Shown piece after piece: positions 1 through 7,788 of a stretch of DNA of 10,067 nt. The notes beneath the pieces are model-generated. The model ran no database searches and was not told where the DNA came from. It saw nothing but the letters and a program-made list of their open reading frames with translations. Source of the DNA: Streptosporangiaceae bacterium (GTDB lineage: Bacteria; Actinomycetota; Actinomycetes; Streptosporangiales; Streptosporangiaceae); contig JASHSO010000033.1 of the NCBI GenBank assembly GCA_030038715.1, forward strand, positions 1-10,067, in the 5' to 3' direction. A program made the position numbers and the translations under genes. How positions within the stretch are numbered: position 1 is the stretch's first letter; the number at the start of each line of letters is the position of its first letter.

Positions 1-1640
1 CTGGCGGCGACGCTTCGAGCGTCGCTGACGCGCCGGGCGCCGGTCCGCGGGCCGGCTCCTTCACTCAGCCGATAGACGTTCCCGCCGACTCTTTCGGGCA
101 GCAGGGATACGGCAGCCAGGGCCAGCCGGGCCCGGGTCAGCCTAAGTCTGGGCAGCCGGGCTATGGCGGCTACGGGCAACAGGGATTCGAGCAGCAGGGC
201 TACGGCCAGCCGGGCTACGGGCAGCCGGGCTACGGCGGCTACGGCCAGCCGGGCTACGGCTACCCTGGCGGCGCATTCGGGCCTCCGCCAGGCGGCTACG
301 GCCAGCCGGGCTACGGCAGCCCGGGGTCGCCCAGACGTGGCCGGCTAGCCGCCGCGATCACCTACATCACCGTGGCAGCGGTGGCGGCCGGCGCAGGCGC
401 CCTGGTCGTCGCGCTATCAAGCCACGGCAGCCAGCCCACCGCCAACTCCGGCTCGTCCGGAACCCCCAACGCGGGTGGTCCCGGCAGCAACCCGTATTAC
501 GGGTACCCCTTTGGGGGCAACGGCTCAGGCAATTCGGGCTCGGGCAGCGTAAGCGGCGCTACCGTGCGCCGGGTCGCGGCCGCTGTGACACCGGGTCTGG
601 TCGTTATCAACAGTGACCTCAAATACGAAGACGACGGGGCCGCCGCGACCGGCATGGTCATCAGCTCCTCCGGCCTAGTCCTGACGAACAACCACGTCAT
701 CGACCAGACAACCGGCCTGACCGCCACACTCGTTTCGACCGGCCAGAAATTCACCGCCGTCTGGCTTGGCTACGACAAGACCTCAGACGTGGCGGTCATC
801 AAGCTTGAGGGAGCCTCGGGGCTTAAGACCGTCCCGCTAGGAAACTCGGCGAGCGTCAAGGTCGGTGACTCCGTCGTCGGCATGGGGAACGCGAACGGCA
901 CCGGCCGGATCACCTCTGTCGGCGGCAGTATCACGGGTATCAACCAGTCGATCACCGCGAGCGACGAGGGAAGCGGCGAGTCCCCTGAGCACCTCACCGG
1001 CATGCTGGAGACCAACGCTGACATCATCCCTGGCGACTCCGGCGGGCCGCTGGCCAACCTGAACGGCCAGGTCATCGGCATGGACACCGCCGCCAGCACA
1101 AACACATTCGAGAACGGTCAGCAAGACATCGGGTTCGCGATCCCGATCGACCGGGCGATGACCATCGCCCGGCAGATCATCGCTGGCCAGGCGAGCGCAG
1201 CCGTGCACATCGGTTCCTCCGGGTTCGTCGGCGTGCTGGTCGCGGAGGCGGCAAACGGCGGCCAGAGCACGACGACCAACCCGAGCGAGCAGCTGCGCCA
1301 GGAGGAGCAGGCGATCGAGGAGAACGGCGGCCAGCTCCGGGCTGCGGGTACGCACTGCTTGGCCAACGACCAGAACTCGGGCCTGCCGACGAAGATCGCA
1401 CCGGTGAGTTCAGGAACGCTGGTGATCGGCGCGCTCTGCAACACTCCGGCGAGCTCAGCCGGGCTCGTTCCGGGTGATGTGATCACCAAGGTCGGCAGCA
1501 AGTCGATATCGTCGCCCGCCTCGCTGATGAACACCCTGCTCGCTATCCACGGCGGCTCGTCGGTGTCGCTGACCTGGGTGACGCCGTCGGACAGCACAGT
1601 GACCCGTACGATCACGCTGGCCGCGGCGCCTCCGCAGTAG
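1..1640 (+). CDS. Membrane-anchored HtrA/DegP-like serine protease with PDZ domain (5' partial)
   Basis: The frame is open from the left edge, so the true start lies outside the window; about 545 residues are visible. In order they are: a Gly/Tyr/Gln/Pro-rich tail (about 99-329), a basic RRGR stop (333-344), one membrane helix (about 345-413), a Ser/Gly/Asn-rich linker, a trypsin-like protease domain (about 560-1200) and a C-terminal PDZ domain (about 1210-1620). The triad is intact: His in TNNHVID (693-695), Asp in SDVAVIKL (786-788) and Ser in GDSGGPL (1038-1040). The topology puts the tail in the cytoplasm and the protease outside. By family knowledge such enzymes degrade or process misfolded envelope proteins. 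A GTG at 372 could be called as a start, but it would cut the membrane helix and drop the tail, so I reject it. An insertion of about 57 residues lies inside the PDZ domain. The substrate is unknown. Confidence 0.93.
   Translation, partial: GGDASSVADAPGAGPRAGSFTQPIDVPADSFGQQGYGSQGQPGPGQPKSGQPGYGGYGQQGFEQQGYGQPGYGQPGYGGYGQPGYGYPGGAFGPPPGGYGQPGYGSPGSPRRGRLAAAITYITVAAVAAGAGALVVALSSHGSQPTANSGSSGTPNAGGPGSNPYYGYPFGGNGSGNSGSGSVSGATVRRVAAAVTPGLVVINSDLKYEDDGAAATGMVISSSGLVLTNNHVIDQTTGLTATLVSTGQKFTAVWLGYDKTSDVAVIKLEGASGLKTVPLGNSASVKVGDSVVGMGNANGTGRITSVGGSITGINQSITASDEGSGESPEHLTGMLETNADIIPGDSGGPLANLNGQVIGMDTAASTNTFENGQQDIGFAIPIDRAMTIARQIIAGQASAAVHIGSSGFVGVLVAEAANGGQSTTTNPSEQLRQEEQAIEENGGQLRAAGTHCLANDQNSGLPTKIAPVSSGTLVIGALCNTPASSAGLVPGDVITKVGSKSISSPASLMNTLLAIHGGSSVSLTWVTPSDSTVTRTITLAAAPPQ
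99..329 (+). repeat. Degenerate tandem repeat encoding GYGQP units
   Basis: Within the protease reading frame, a 15-nt unit GGCTACGGCCAGCCG (Gly-Tyr-Gly-Gln-Pro) recurs. Exact copies lie at 198-212, 237-251 and 294-308, with a one-base variant at 213-227. Shorter or diverged units such as GGY, QQGY and GYGSP lie between and around them. All changes keep the frame. The translated segment has almost no hydrophobic residues other than Tyr and is predicted to be disordered. Repeats of this kind can expand or contract by replication slippage. Similar Pro/Gly/Gln/Tyr-rich cytoplasmic tails are common on actinobacterial membrane proteins. Confidence 0.85.
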
Positions 1641-1654
1641 GCAGACCCTCGAAT

Positions 1655-1686
1655 GGCCGGTTCCGGGTCAAGACCCGGAGCCGGCC
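1655..1686. terminator. Hairpin between convergent protease and dapE genes
   Basis: The arms GGCCGG-TT-CCGGGTC and GACCCGG-AG-CCGGCC flank a central AA at 1670-1671. This gives a 15-bp stem with one imperfect position, which is a U-G wobble in plus-strand RNA and an A-C mismatch in minus-strand RNA. There is no T tract on either side, as is usual for actinobacterial hairpin terminators. It begins 15 nt after the protease stop and contains the last codons and stop codon of dapE. It could end transcription from both sides or protect the mRNA 3' ends. Confidence 0.65.
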
Positions 1687-2735
1687 AGCCAGTCGAGCAT
1701 CCGGGTCTCGCACTGATCGACCTCGGCGAGCTGCACGTGCTCCCGCTGCGTGTGAGCGAGCTCGGGATCGCCGGGCCCGTAGTTGACTGCCGGGATCCCG
1801 AGCGCGTCGAACCTCGCCACGTCGGTCCAGCCGAGCTTGGCACGCGGCTCGCCGCCCATGGCTGTCACGAACGAGGCTGCCGCCGGCCTGTCTAGGTGCG
1901 GCCTGGCACCGCCCGCCACGTCGGTGACCCGGACCTCCCATCCCGCGAAGGTCTCGTGCACATGCTGTGCGGCCTGCTCGGCCGACCGATCGGGTGCGAA
2001 CCGGAAGTTCACGCTCACCGTGCACTCGTCCGGGATTACGTTGCCAGCGACACCGCCGCTGACTCCCACGGCGGACATGCCCTCGTGGTAGTCAAGGCCG
2101 TCGACCACCGGCCGCCGAGCCTGGTAACCGCGCAGCACGTCGAGGATGCCGCCCGCCGCGTGAATGGCGTTGCTACCCAGCCACGACCGGGCGCTGTGCG
2201 CACGCCGTCCCAAGGCCACGATGTCGGCCCGCAGCGTGCCCTGGCAGCCTCCCTCAACGACTCCGCCAGTCGGTTCGAGCAGCACGGCGAAGTCTGCGCC
2301 GAGCAGGTCTGGGCTCTTGCGACTCAGCCTGAGCAGGCCGTTGCGCTCGGCCTCCACCTCTTCGCAGTCGTAGAACACATAGGTCACATCGCGACTGGCG
2401 GTGCGGAGCCCGGCAGCGAGCCGGAGTTGGACGGCGACCCCCGACTTCATGTCGGCACTGCCGCAGCCGTAGAGCAGGCCATCCTCCCGCCGCGACGGCA
2501 GGTTGGACGCAACCGGCACGGTGTCGATGTGCCCGGCGAGCACGACGCGCTCGCTGCGGCCGAACGATGTCCGTGCCACGACCGCGTTACCGTCGCGATG
2601 CAGTGCTAGGTGCGGCAACTCGGCCAGCGCGTCGGCGATGGCCTCGGCTAGCTGGCCCTCTGACCCGCTGACCGACTCGATGTCGACGAGCTGGGCGGTC
2701 AGCTCGGCTGCGGGCTGGGAAAGGTCAAGCTTCAT
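1668..2735 (-). CDS. dapE: Succinyl-diaminopimelate desuccinylase (M20 metallopeptidase family)
   Basis: This 355-residue protein has the full set of M20 di-zinc motifs: AGHIDTVP (His69, Asp71), GCGSADMKSG (Asp95, bridging), DCEEVEAERNG (Glu125/Glu126, catalytic base and metal ligand), LLEPTGG (Glu154) and a C-terminal AHTQREH (His328). GRRAHSARSWLG (His180) matches the segment that in DapE reaches across the dimer to the active site. DapE hydrolyses N-succinyl-LL-2,6-diaminopimelate to succinate and LL-diaminopimelate for lysine and peptidoglycan synthesis, in the cytoplasm. The HSARSWLG context and the length fit the actinobacterial DapE form better than ArgE or generic M20 peptidases, though substrate cannot be proved from motifs. 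The ATG at 2735 lies 9 nt after the LAL regulator stop with only a weak ribosome site (AGG further upstream), which suggests translational coupling and an operon. The gene ends inside a hairpin at 1655-1686. Confidence 0.88.
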   Translation of the reverse strand: MKLDLSQPAAELTAQLVDIESVSGSEGQLAEAIADALAELPHLALHRDGNAVVARTSFGRSERVVLAGHIDTVPVASNLPSRREDGLLYGCGSADMKSGVAVQLRLAAGLRTASRDVTYVFYDCEEVEAERNGLLRLSRKSPDLLGADFAVLLEPTGGVVEGGCQGTLRADIVALGRRAHSARSWLGSNAIHAAGGILDVLRGYQARRPVVDGLDYHEGMSAVGVSGGVAGNVIPDECTVSVNFRFAPDRSAEQAAQHVHETFAGWEVRVTDVAGGARPHLDRPAAASFVTAMGGEPRAKLGWTDVARFDALGIPAVNYGPGDPELAHTQREHVQLAEVDQCETRMLDWLAGSGS

Positions 2736-2744
2736 CCGGGCAGC

Positions 2745-5513
2745 CTAGCGCCGCTGTGGGTGCAACGCGTCGTCGTCATGTTCCGGGTTGTGCCTTCCGG
2801 ATGGGTCGGCTGCAGGCAGCCGACCGGCAGCTACCTGGGCGGCTATGTCGACCCGAGACCGGTAGCCGAGTTTGGCAATGATGTGCTCCACGTGATGCTC
2901 GACAGTGCGATTCGACACGAACAGCTCGCTCGCTATTTCTGCGTTCGTCTTGCCGGCCGCCACCAGCAAGGCAACCTCGAGCTCCCGGCGCGTCAGCGGC
3001 TCGCGCAGCAGCGGCACCGCGCGCAGGCGTACGCCCGACTGCCAGGCGGCCGCCCGCGTGCGCTGGGCGGCAAGCGCGGCTCCCATCCGGGCGTACGCGT
3101 CGTACCCTCGCTCGATCTGCCGCCGGTCACCGATGGCAAGGCCCGCGGCAACAGTCAGGCGGGCACGCTCGAAAGCCTCAGAGCTTGTCGCGGCAGCGGC
3201 TGTGAACAGCTCGGCCGCCCGTTCCCGTTTGGCATCGGCCAGCGCGAGCCAGCCCTCGCTGGCGACGCTGAGCCACCCCGCGGCCGGCCAGCGCTCAGCG
3301 AGCCGGCCAAGCTGCTCAGCCGCGGTCGCGGCAGTCGTAAGCTCGCCGAGCTGGGATCCGGTCCGCGCCACTCCGGCCAGGCTCCATGCACTGTTCGGGT
3401 TGTCTTGGACACCGGCCGCACTGCGGTATCCCGCCAGCGCGGCGGCAAGCTTGCCGTCCTCTTCGTCGGTGAAAGCGAGCACGTCGAGCGCACGGCTGTC
3501 GTCCATGCTGCCTGGGACGAACTTCAGCGGGGCGAGCGTGCGCCGCGCCTGGACGAGATCACCCCGTAGCGTGAGAACTAGGGCGTGGCTGACCGCGACT
3601 CGGTTCTCCGCTGGCGGGCCTACGGCGCCAGCAACCGCGCGGGCCGACACGTGGTAGGCGAGCGCGCCATTGAGATCGCCGAGCGCCATGAGCGCATCTC
3701 CGGCGTTGGAGCGCAGAATGGCTTCGAGGTTCGCGCTGAGCCCGGGTACCGCAAGGCCGCGCGTGGCCCAGTCGCGCATCGCTTCGGCAGCACAGCAGAT
3801 CGTGGCGAAATACGAGAGATTCAGGCACGCCAGCGCCGCCTCGGTCGCCAGGCCGGCGGCTTCGGCCAGCGAGAAGGCTTGTCGCAGGATGTCCATGCCC
3901 GCATGCGCTGCCACCGCCTGGCCGATAGCAAGGCCCAGCCGGTTCAGTGCCCTGATCTCGAGTGCCGGGTCATGCAGCTCTCGCGCGACCTGCACGGCGC
4001 GCTCTGCGTCGGGCACGGCATCCGCTGACCGGCCGGCCATGGTGAGCACGAACGCCCGGGCCAGCAGGGCCTCAGCGAGCGGGCGCCCGGTCGCGTGCGC
4101 GATCGGGCCTGCGGCCAGGCCGAGGGCGCGCTCCGCTGCGTCAAGGTCCGATGCGTGGTCATAAAGGGCTAGCGCGTACTGGGTCAGGAACGTGAGCCCG
4201 CGAACGGGCGCCAGGTCAGGACGTAGCTGGTCGGCGAGGAACACGGCCTGCTCCTTGCGACCATCCTGAAGCATCGCGAGTACGCGCCCGCCGGTTGCGT
4301 CCAGCCTGGTGGCCGCCTGGCCGGCCTGCCGGGCGAGCGTCTCGGCCCGCTGGTAGAGCCGTTCGGCGTCGCGGCCACCGCCGCGGTTCAGCGCCTCATC
4401 GGCAAGGTGGAGATAGCAGGCTGCGGCCTCACCATCTCGGCCGGCGGCCTCCAGCAGGGACGCCCTAGCCCAGGCCGGCGCCTGGTCGACAACGTCGAGC
4501 GCTGCGGCACAGCGGCGCCGGTGTTCGCCCGAGGACAGCCGCCCCGTGGCGGCGTCCCGGATCAGCGCGTGCCGGAATCTGACCCCGTCCGCGCCGTCCG
4601 CCACGATCCGCTCGGCGGTCAGCCGAGTTAGGCTCGCTCGGAGCTGCGACTCGGGCACCGGCTGGGCCAGCGAAGTGAGCCATCCGAGCTGGACTGGTTC
4701 CGGCAGCAGCGCGAGCCACGCCAGCACGTCGGCGTCGCCGTCGGGCAGTACGGCCAGCCTTGCGGCTAGCCAGTCGCGCACTGATCCTGGAACCACCCTT
4801 TCTAGGTCATCCATCAGCGAGCGCTGGCCCGTAGCCAGGCCGGCCCGGATGACCTCTGTGAGCAGCAGCGGGTTACCTCCGGTTCGCTGATGCAGCATCG
4901 AACCGAGGCCGCCCCTGTCTTCCCGTCGCAGGTGCGCGTCAAGCAGTCGCGTCGTCTCTGCGACCGAGAACGGATGTAGCTCGCAGCCGCGGGCTAGCCC
5001 GCGGCTGACCAGGTCGTGACCGAGGCGTGCGGCGGCGCCGCCCGGCCGCGCCGCCAGCAGCCAGCCAACCGGTACGTCGACGAGCCGGGCGACGCCATAG
5101 TGCAGCAGGTCGATGGTCGCCCGGTCGGCCCAGTGCGCGTCGTCCACGATCAGGCACAGCGGACCCTCGGCCGCGCACTGTGCGAGGCGGCCGGCCAGGG
5201 CGCGGAACGCCGCGGTCCCAGCGGGCAGACGGGCAGACCGGAGCCGGCCGGCTGACCGGAGAGCCTCGAGCAGCTCGCCGATGACGTCCCTGGGCAACCG
5301 CGTGGCCAGCGGCAGTGCAACAGTCCCCGCCACTACGACGTGGGCCCTACCAGCCAGCACCCGCGCCTCGGCCAGCAGCCTGGTCTTGCCTACTCCGGCC
5401 TCGCCGAGTATTACCAGCGCACCACCGCGGCCGCGCGCCAGGCGATGCAGCAGCTGCCGGACTTCGCGGAGCTCTGCCTGCCTGCCCACGAATGGCAGCG
5501 CACTGGAGGTCAT
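2745..5513 (-). CDS. LuxR-family (LAL/MalT-like) ATPase transcriptional regulator
   Basis: From the ATG at 5513 this is a 922-residue protein. It opens with MTSSALPFVGRQAELREV, the usual entry to an AAA_16/NTPase domain. It then has Walker A GEAGVGKT (residues 37-44) and Walker B LCLIVDDAHW (about 119-128). A long alpha-helical, TPR-like middle rich in Ala and Leu follows (about 330-830). A LuxR-type helix-turn-helix closes the protein at about 840-899 (LTRRELEVALLVAAGKTNAEI onward, with VSNRTVEHHVEHI as recognition region). A hydrophilic tail of about 23 residues follows the HTH. Size and order are typical of large ATP-binding LuxR (LAL) regulators, which bind ATP and a ligand before activating promoters; the ligand here is unknown. 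The frame stays open upstream to 5756, but that part overlaps the divergent arginine deiminase and resembles nothing, so I start at 5513. Likely targets by position are its own operon with dapE and the divergent deiminase gene. Confidence 0.9.
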   Translation of the reverse strand: MTSSALPFVGRQAELREVRQLLHRLARGRGGALVILGEAGVGKTRLLAEARVLAGRAHVVVAGTVALPLATRLPRDVIGELLEALRSAGRLRSARLPAGTAAFRALAGRLAQCAAEGPLCLIVDDAHWADRATIDLLHYGVARLVDVPVGWLLAARPGGAAARLGHDLVSRGLARGCELHPFSVAETTRLLDAHLRREDRGGLGSMLHQRTGGNPLLLTEVIRAGLATGQRSLMDDLERVVPGSVRDWLAARLAVLPDGDADVLAWLALLPEPVQLGWLTSLAQPVPESQLRASLTRLTAERIVADGADGVRFRHALIRDAATGRLSSGEHRRRCAAALDVVDQAPAWARASLLEAAGRDGEAAACYLHLADEALNRGGGRDAERLYQRAETLARQAGQAATRLDATGGRVLAMLQDGRKEQAVFLADQLRPDLAPVRGLTFLTQYALALYDHASDLDAAERALGLAAGPIAHATGRPLAEALLARAFVLTMAGRSADAVPDAERAVQVARELHDPALEIRALNRLGLAIGQAVAAHAGMDILRQAFSLAEAAGLATEAALACLNLSYFATICCAAEAMRDWATRGLAVPGLSANLEAILRSNAGDALMALGDLNGALAYHVSARAVAGAVGPPAENRVAVSHALVLTLRGDLVQARRTLAPLKFVPGSMDDSRALDVLAFTDEEDGKLAAALAGYRSAAGVQDNPNSAWSLAGVARTGSQLGELTTAATAAEQLGRLAERWPAAGWLSVASEGWLALADAKRERAAELFTAAAATSSEAFERARLTVAAGLAIGDRRQIERGYDAYARMGAALAAQRTRAAAWQSGVRLRAVPLLREPLTRRELEVALLVAAGKTNAEIASELFVSNRTVEHHVEHIIAKLGYRSRVDIAAQVAAGRLPAADPSGRHNPEHDDDALHPQRR

Positions 5514-5598
5514 TGTCCAACGATAAGAGCCGAACTCGGGCTTACGGCGGACGTCAGCCAGGCCAGCAGCTGACCCAATGGTGCAGAATCGAGACGTC
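5514..5598. promoter_or_regulatory. Divergent control region between LAL regulator and arginine deiminase
   Basis: This 85-nt gap must hold both promoters unless they lie inside the genes. It contains a perfect 6-bp inverted repeat, GTCAGC (5553-5558) and GCTGAC (5569-5574), with a 10-nt spacer, which is a plausible operator. The palindrome GACGTC occurs at 5550-5555 and 5593-5598, start points 43 nt apart, close to four helical turns. On the minus strand TATCGT (5525-5520) fits a -10 box only about 7 nt before the regulator ATG, which would give a leaderless transcript. I found no convincing -35 element on either strand. If the deiminase instead starts at 5578, the control region is 64 nt. 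Confidence 0.4.
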
Positions 5599-6816
5599 AT
5601 GTTCGCCGTAGATTCCGAGGTCGGCAGGCTGCGCCAGGTAATCGTGCACCGGCCCGGCCTGGAACTGAAGCGGCTCACCCCGGAGAATGCCGCCGACCTG
5701 CTGTTCGACAGCGTGCTCTGGGTGGCCGAGGCGCAGGCCGAGCACGACGACTTCACCGCAGTGCTGCGCCGGAACGGCGTGACCGTGCACTACTACGCCG
5801 ACTTGCTGATGCAAACCCTGGCCATCGACGAGGCACGCAACTACGTGCTCGACCGGGTATTCGACCCACGCCTGCACGGGCCGCTGGCTGTCGACGGCCT
5901 GCGCCGCGCCTTTGCGGAGCTCGACCAGCAGACACTCACCACGTTCCTGATCGGAGGCATCTCCAGGAGAGAGCTCGCAGAATTTGCAGCCGAGCCGCGT
6001 AGCATCGCTTTCCGCTCCCTGCACCCTGACGACTTCGTGCTCGCCCCGCTCCCCAACGTGCTCTACCAGCGCGATACGTCCTGCTGGATCTACCGCGGCG
6101 TTTCGGTCAACGCCATGCACCGGCAGGCAAGAACGCGCGAGACGATCAGCGACGAGGCCATTTACCGGTGGCATCCGATGTTCAGCGGCGGCGGCTTCGA
6201 GGTCTGGTATCACGGGGCGGACAGTGCGCCGGCGTCGCTGGAAGGCGGCGACATTCTCGTTTTGGGTAACGGGGCCGTCCTCGTCGGAATGAGCGAGCGC
6301 ACTCAGCCGCAGTCCGTGGAGATGCTGGCGCACCGGCTGTTCTCCGCCGACGCGGCGTCGTGCGTGCTGGCCGTGGACATGCCCAAGGCGCGTGCATTCA
6401 TGCACCTGGACACCGTGCTGACCATGGCCGACTACGGCGTGTTCGTCAAATACGCCGGCATGGGGATGCTGCCGTCCTACACCGTCGAGCCGGGCGGCGC
6501 GCCGCGCGAGCTGAAGGTGACCGAGCACCCTCCCGAGGACATGCACGACGCGATCGCGGCGGCGCTCGGCCTGCCGCGGATCACTGTCCTGACCGCGACG
6601 CAGGACGTGCACGCTGCCAAGCGCGAGCAGTGGGACGACGGATGCAACGTGCTGGCGCTGGCTCCCGGCGTGGTGGTTGCTTACGACCGTAACGTCACCA
6701 CCAACGCCTATCTGCGGGACAACGGCGTCGAGGTGATCACCGTCGGCGGAGGTGAGCTGGGCCGCGGCCGAGGCGGGCCACGGTGCATGACCTGCCCGAT
6801 CGAGCGCGACGCCTGA
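5599..6816 (+). CDS. arcA: Arginine deiminase
   Basis: This protein hydrolyses L-arginine to L-citrulline and ammonia in the cytoplasm. From the ATG at 5599 it has 405 residues, normal for the family. It opens with [20 protein letters not shown], the classic deiminase N terminus. Further motifs are [13 protein letters not shown] (metal-free guanidino-group site Asp), SLEGGDIL (Glu/Asp), [11 protein letters not shown] (catalytic His) and the C-terminal [20 protein letters not shown]. The nucleophilic Cys is the first Cys of CMTC (codon 6784-6786), by alignment with Cys406 of the Pseudomonas enzyme. An in-frame ATG at 5578 and GTG at 5581 would add up to seven residues; no site has a good Shine-Dalgarno sequence, so the start is uncertain and chosen by homology. 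No arcB, arcC or arginine antiporter gene is visible nearby, so ATP production from citrulline would need genes elsewhere. It is divergent from the LAL regulator. Confidence 0.93.
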   Translation: MFAVDSEVGRLRQVIVHRPGLELKRLTPENAADLLFDSVLWVAEAQAEHDDFTAVLRRNGVTVHYYADLLMQTLAIDEARNYVLDRVFDPRLHGPLAVDGLRRAFAELDQQTLTTFLIGGISRRELAEFAAEPRSIAFRSLHPDDFVLAPLPNVLYQRDTSCWIYRGVSVNAMHRQARTRETISDEAIYRWHPMFSGGGFEVWYHGADSAPASLEGGDILVLGNGAVLVGMSERTQPQSVEMLAHRLFSADAASCVLAVDMPKARAFMHLDTVLTMADYGVFVKYAGMGMLPSYTVEPGGAPRELKVTEHPPEDMHDAIAAALGLPRITVLTATQDVHAAKREQWDDGCNVLALAPGVVVAYDRNVTTNAYLRDNGVEVITVGGGELGRGRGGPRCMTCPIERDA

Positions 6817-6834
6817 ATTAGCTCAGGGCGCGTC
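6808..6834. terminator. Possible bidirectional hairpin at arcA/LysR convergence
   Basis: CCTGA (6812-6816) and TCAGG (6823-6827) form a 5-bp stem with a 6-nt loop. GACG (6808-6811) and CGTC (6831-6834) extend it by 4 bp across a 3-nt bulge. The stem contains both stop codons, which lie only 6 nt apart. There is no T tract. Part of the symmetry is trivial because two convergent TGA stops always pair, so this is a modest call. Confidence 0.35.
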
Positions 6835-7788
6835 TATCCTGCCGTGCTCGTCATCATCCTGATCCTGCCCAGCGACCCTGGCACCGGGCAGGCCGCGGGC
6901 TGCTGTCGTCAGCGCCCTGATGATGACTGCCACGGCGGGCCTGCGCACCGAGGACGCCCGGGCAACCGCATACAGGTCACGTGCTGGCCGCTGGCCGGGC
7001 AGTTCCCTGACCACCACCCTGCTATCCCCGGCCGCCAGCGTGAGCCGCGGCAGGATGGCTACTCCGATTCCGCGTGCCACCAGGCTCAGGATGGTCGCCA
7101 GGCCCTCGAACTCCGATGGCGCGGCGGCGACGCCCCCGCTGGCCGTCAGCACCTGGTCGACGGCCCTCCGGGAGGCTTCGCCCACCGGTGTCGCCAGCCA
7201 GGGCTCGGCACGCAACTTGTGCAGCGCTACGGGCTCGCGCGGGTTGCCTGCCCAATGCCCGCGCGGCACCACCAGCACGAGCGGATCGGTCAGGAGCGGA
7301 TAGAACCGAAGCGCCGCGTGCTGGCCGCCGAGGGCCAGCCTGCCGGTCCAGTCGTCCACGATCGCCAAGTCCACCTGGCTCGCCCTGACAAGCCGCAGCA
7401 CCTGGTGGCCGTAGGTCTGCCTGAGCAGCACGCTCAGGCCAGGATGGGCGCGCGCGGTCCTGGTAAGTGCTGGCGCGAATGCCACCGCCGCGGTCGGGAA
7501 GGCCATAATCGCCACCCGGCCGGCCGGCTCGGGCGCTGCCAGGTCCGCCTCGGCAGCCTCGATCATCCCCAAGATATCGGCCGCGTGGGCAGCCAGCCGC
7601 TTGCCCGCCTCTGTCAGTACGGCGGTCCGGGCGGTCCGGTCGAGCAGCGCCACGCCGGCCTCTCGCTCCAGCGCCGCGAGCTGCTGTGACACCGCCGACG
7701 GCGTATAACCGAGCGCCGCGGCGGTCGCAGTGATCGTGCCGCGCTCGGCGAATTCCAGCAGTAGCCGCAGCCGGCGCAAGTCCAGCAT
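6823..7788 (-). CDS. LysR-family transcriptional regulator
   Basis: This 321-residue protein begins MLDLRRLRLLLEFAERGTI. An N-terminal winged helix-turn-helix follows at about residues 3-61 (ATAAALGYTPSAVSQQLAALE) and then the linker helix. A periplasmic-binding-like effector domain runs from GRVAIMAFPTAAVAFAPAL (about 90) to about 290, with VARGIGVAILPRL near its end. The C terminus is a hydrophilic, acidic tail (QDQDDDEHG). Family members bind T-N11-A type palindromes, often repress their own gene and activate a divergent gene when a small effector is bound. The obvious candidate target is the aminotransferase starting 152 nt away on the other strand. The ATG at 7788 has no clear ribosome site, and a TAAACT box 6 nt upstream would give a leaderless mRNA. 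The effector is not deducible, though an amino acid or keto acid would suit the neighbour. Confidence 0.92.
   Translation of the reverse strand: MLDLRRLRLLLEFAERGTITATAAALGYTPSAVSQQLAALEREAGVALLDRTARTAVLTEAGKRLAAHAADILGMIEAAEADLAAPEPAGRVAIMAFPTAAVAFAPALTRTARAHPGLSVLLRQTYGHQVLRLVRASQVDLAIVDDWTGRLALGGQHAALRFYPLLTDPLVLVVPRGHWAGNPREPVALHKLRAEPWLATPVGEASRRAVDQVLTASGGVAAAPSEFEGLATILSLVARGIGVAILPRLTLAAGDSRVVVRELPGQRPARDLYAVARASSVRRPAVAVIIRALTTAARGLPGARVAGQDQDDDEHGRIDAP

Noticed and set aside
198..323. CRISPR-like spacing of 15-nt repeats
   Set aside because: The repeats are in-frame codons without unique spacers of constant length, so this is a protein-coding tandem repeat.
163..348. 61-residue plus-strand frame rich in Ala, Thr, Ser and Arg
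   Set aside because: It is an out-of-frame reading of the GYGQP repeat of the protease gene; its repetitive composition follows from that repeat.
837..1355. 172-residue minus-strand open frame inside the protease gene
   Set aside because: It is antisense to a gene with an intact catalytic triad, has no recognisable motif, and such frames are common in high-GC DNA.
1896..2609. 237-residue plus-strand open frame opposite dapE
   Set aside because: It has no family features, and dapE on the other strand carries all M20 motifs.
5514..5756. N-terminal extension of the LAL regulator frame by 81 residues
   Set aside because: It overlaps the start of the arginine deiminase, is Ser/Arg-rich and unlike LAL proteins, while the ATG at 5513 leads directly into the conserved FVGRQAEL.
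5554..6612. 352-residue minus-strand open frame opposite arginine deiminase
   Set aside because: It is a composition artefact rich in His, Val, Gly and Arg on the strand opposite a clearly conserved enzyme.
6844..7689. 281-residue plus-strand open frame opposite the LysR gene
   Set aside because: It has no motifs and is rich in Gln, Arg and Gly; the LysR frame is unambiguous.
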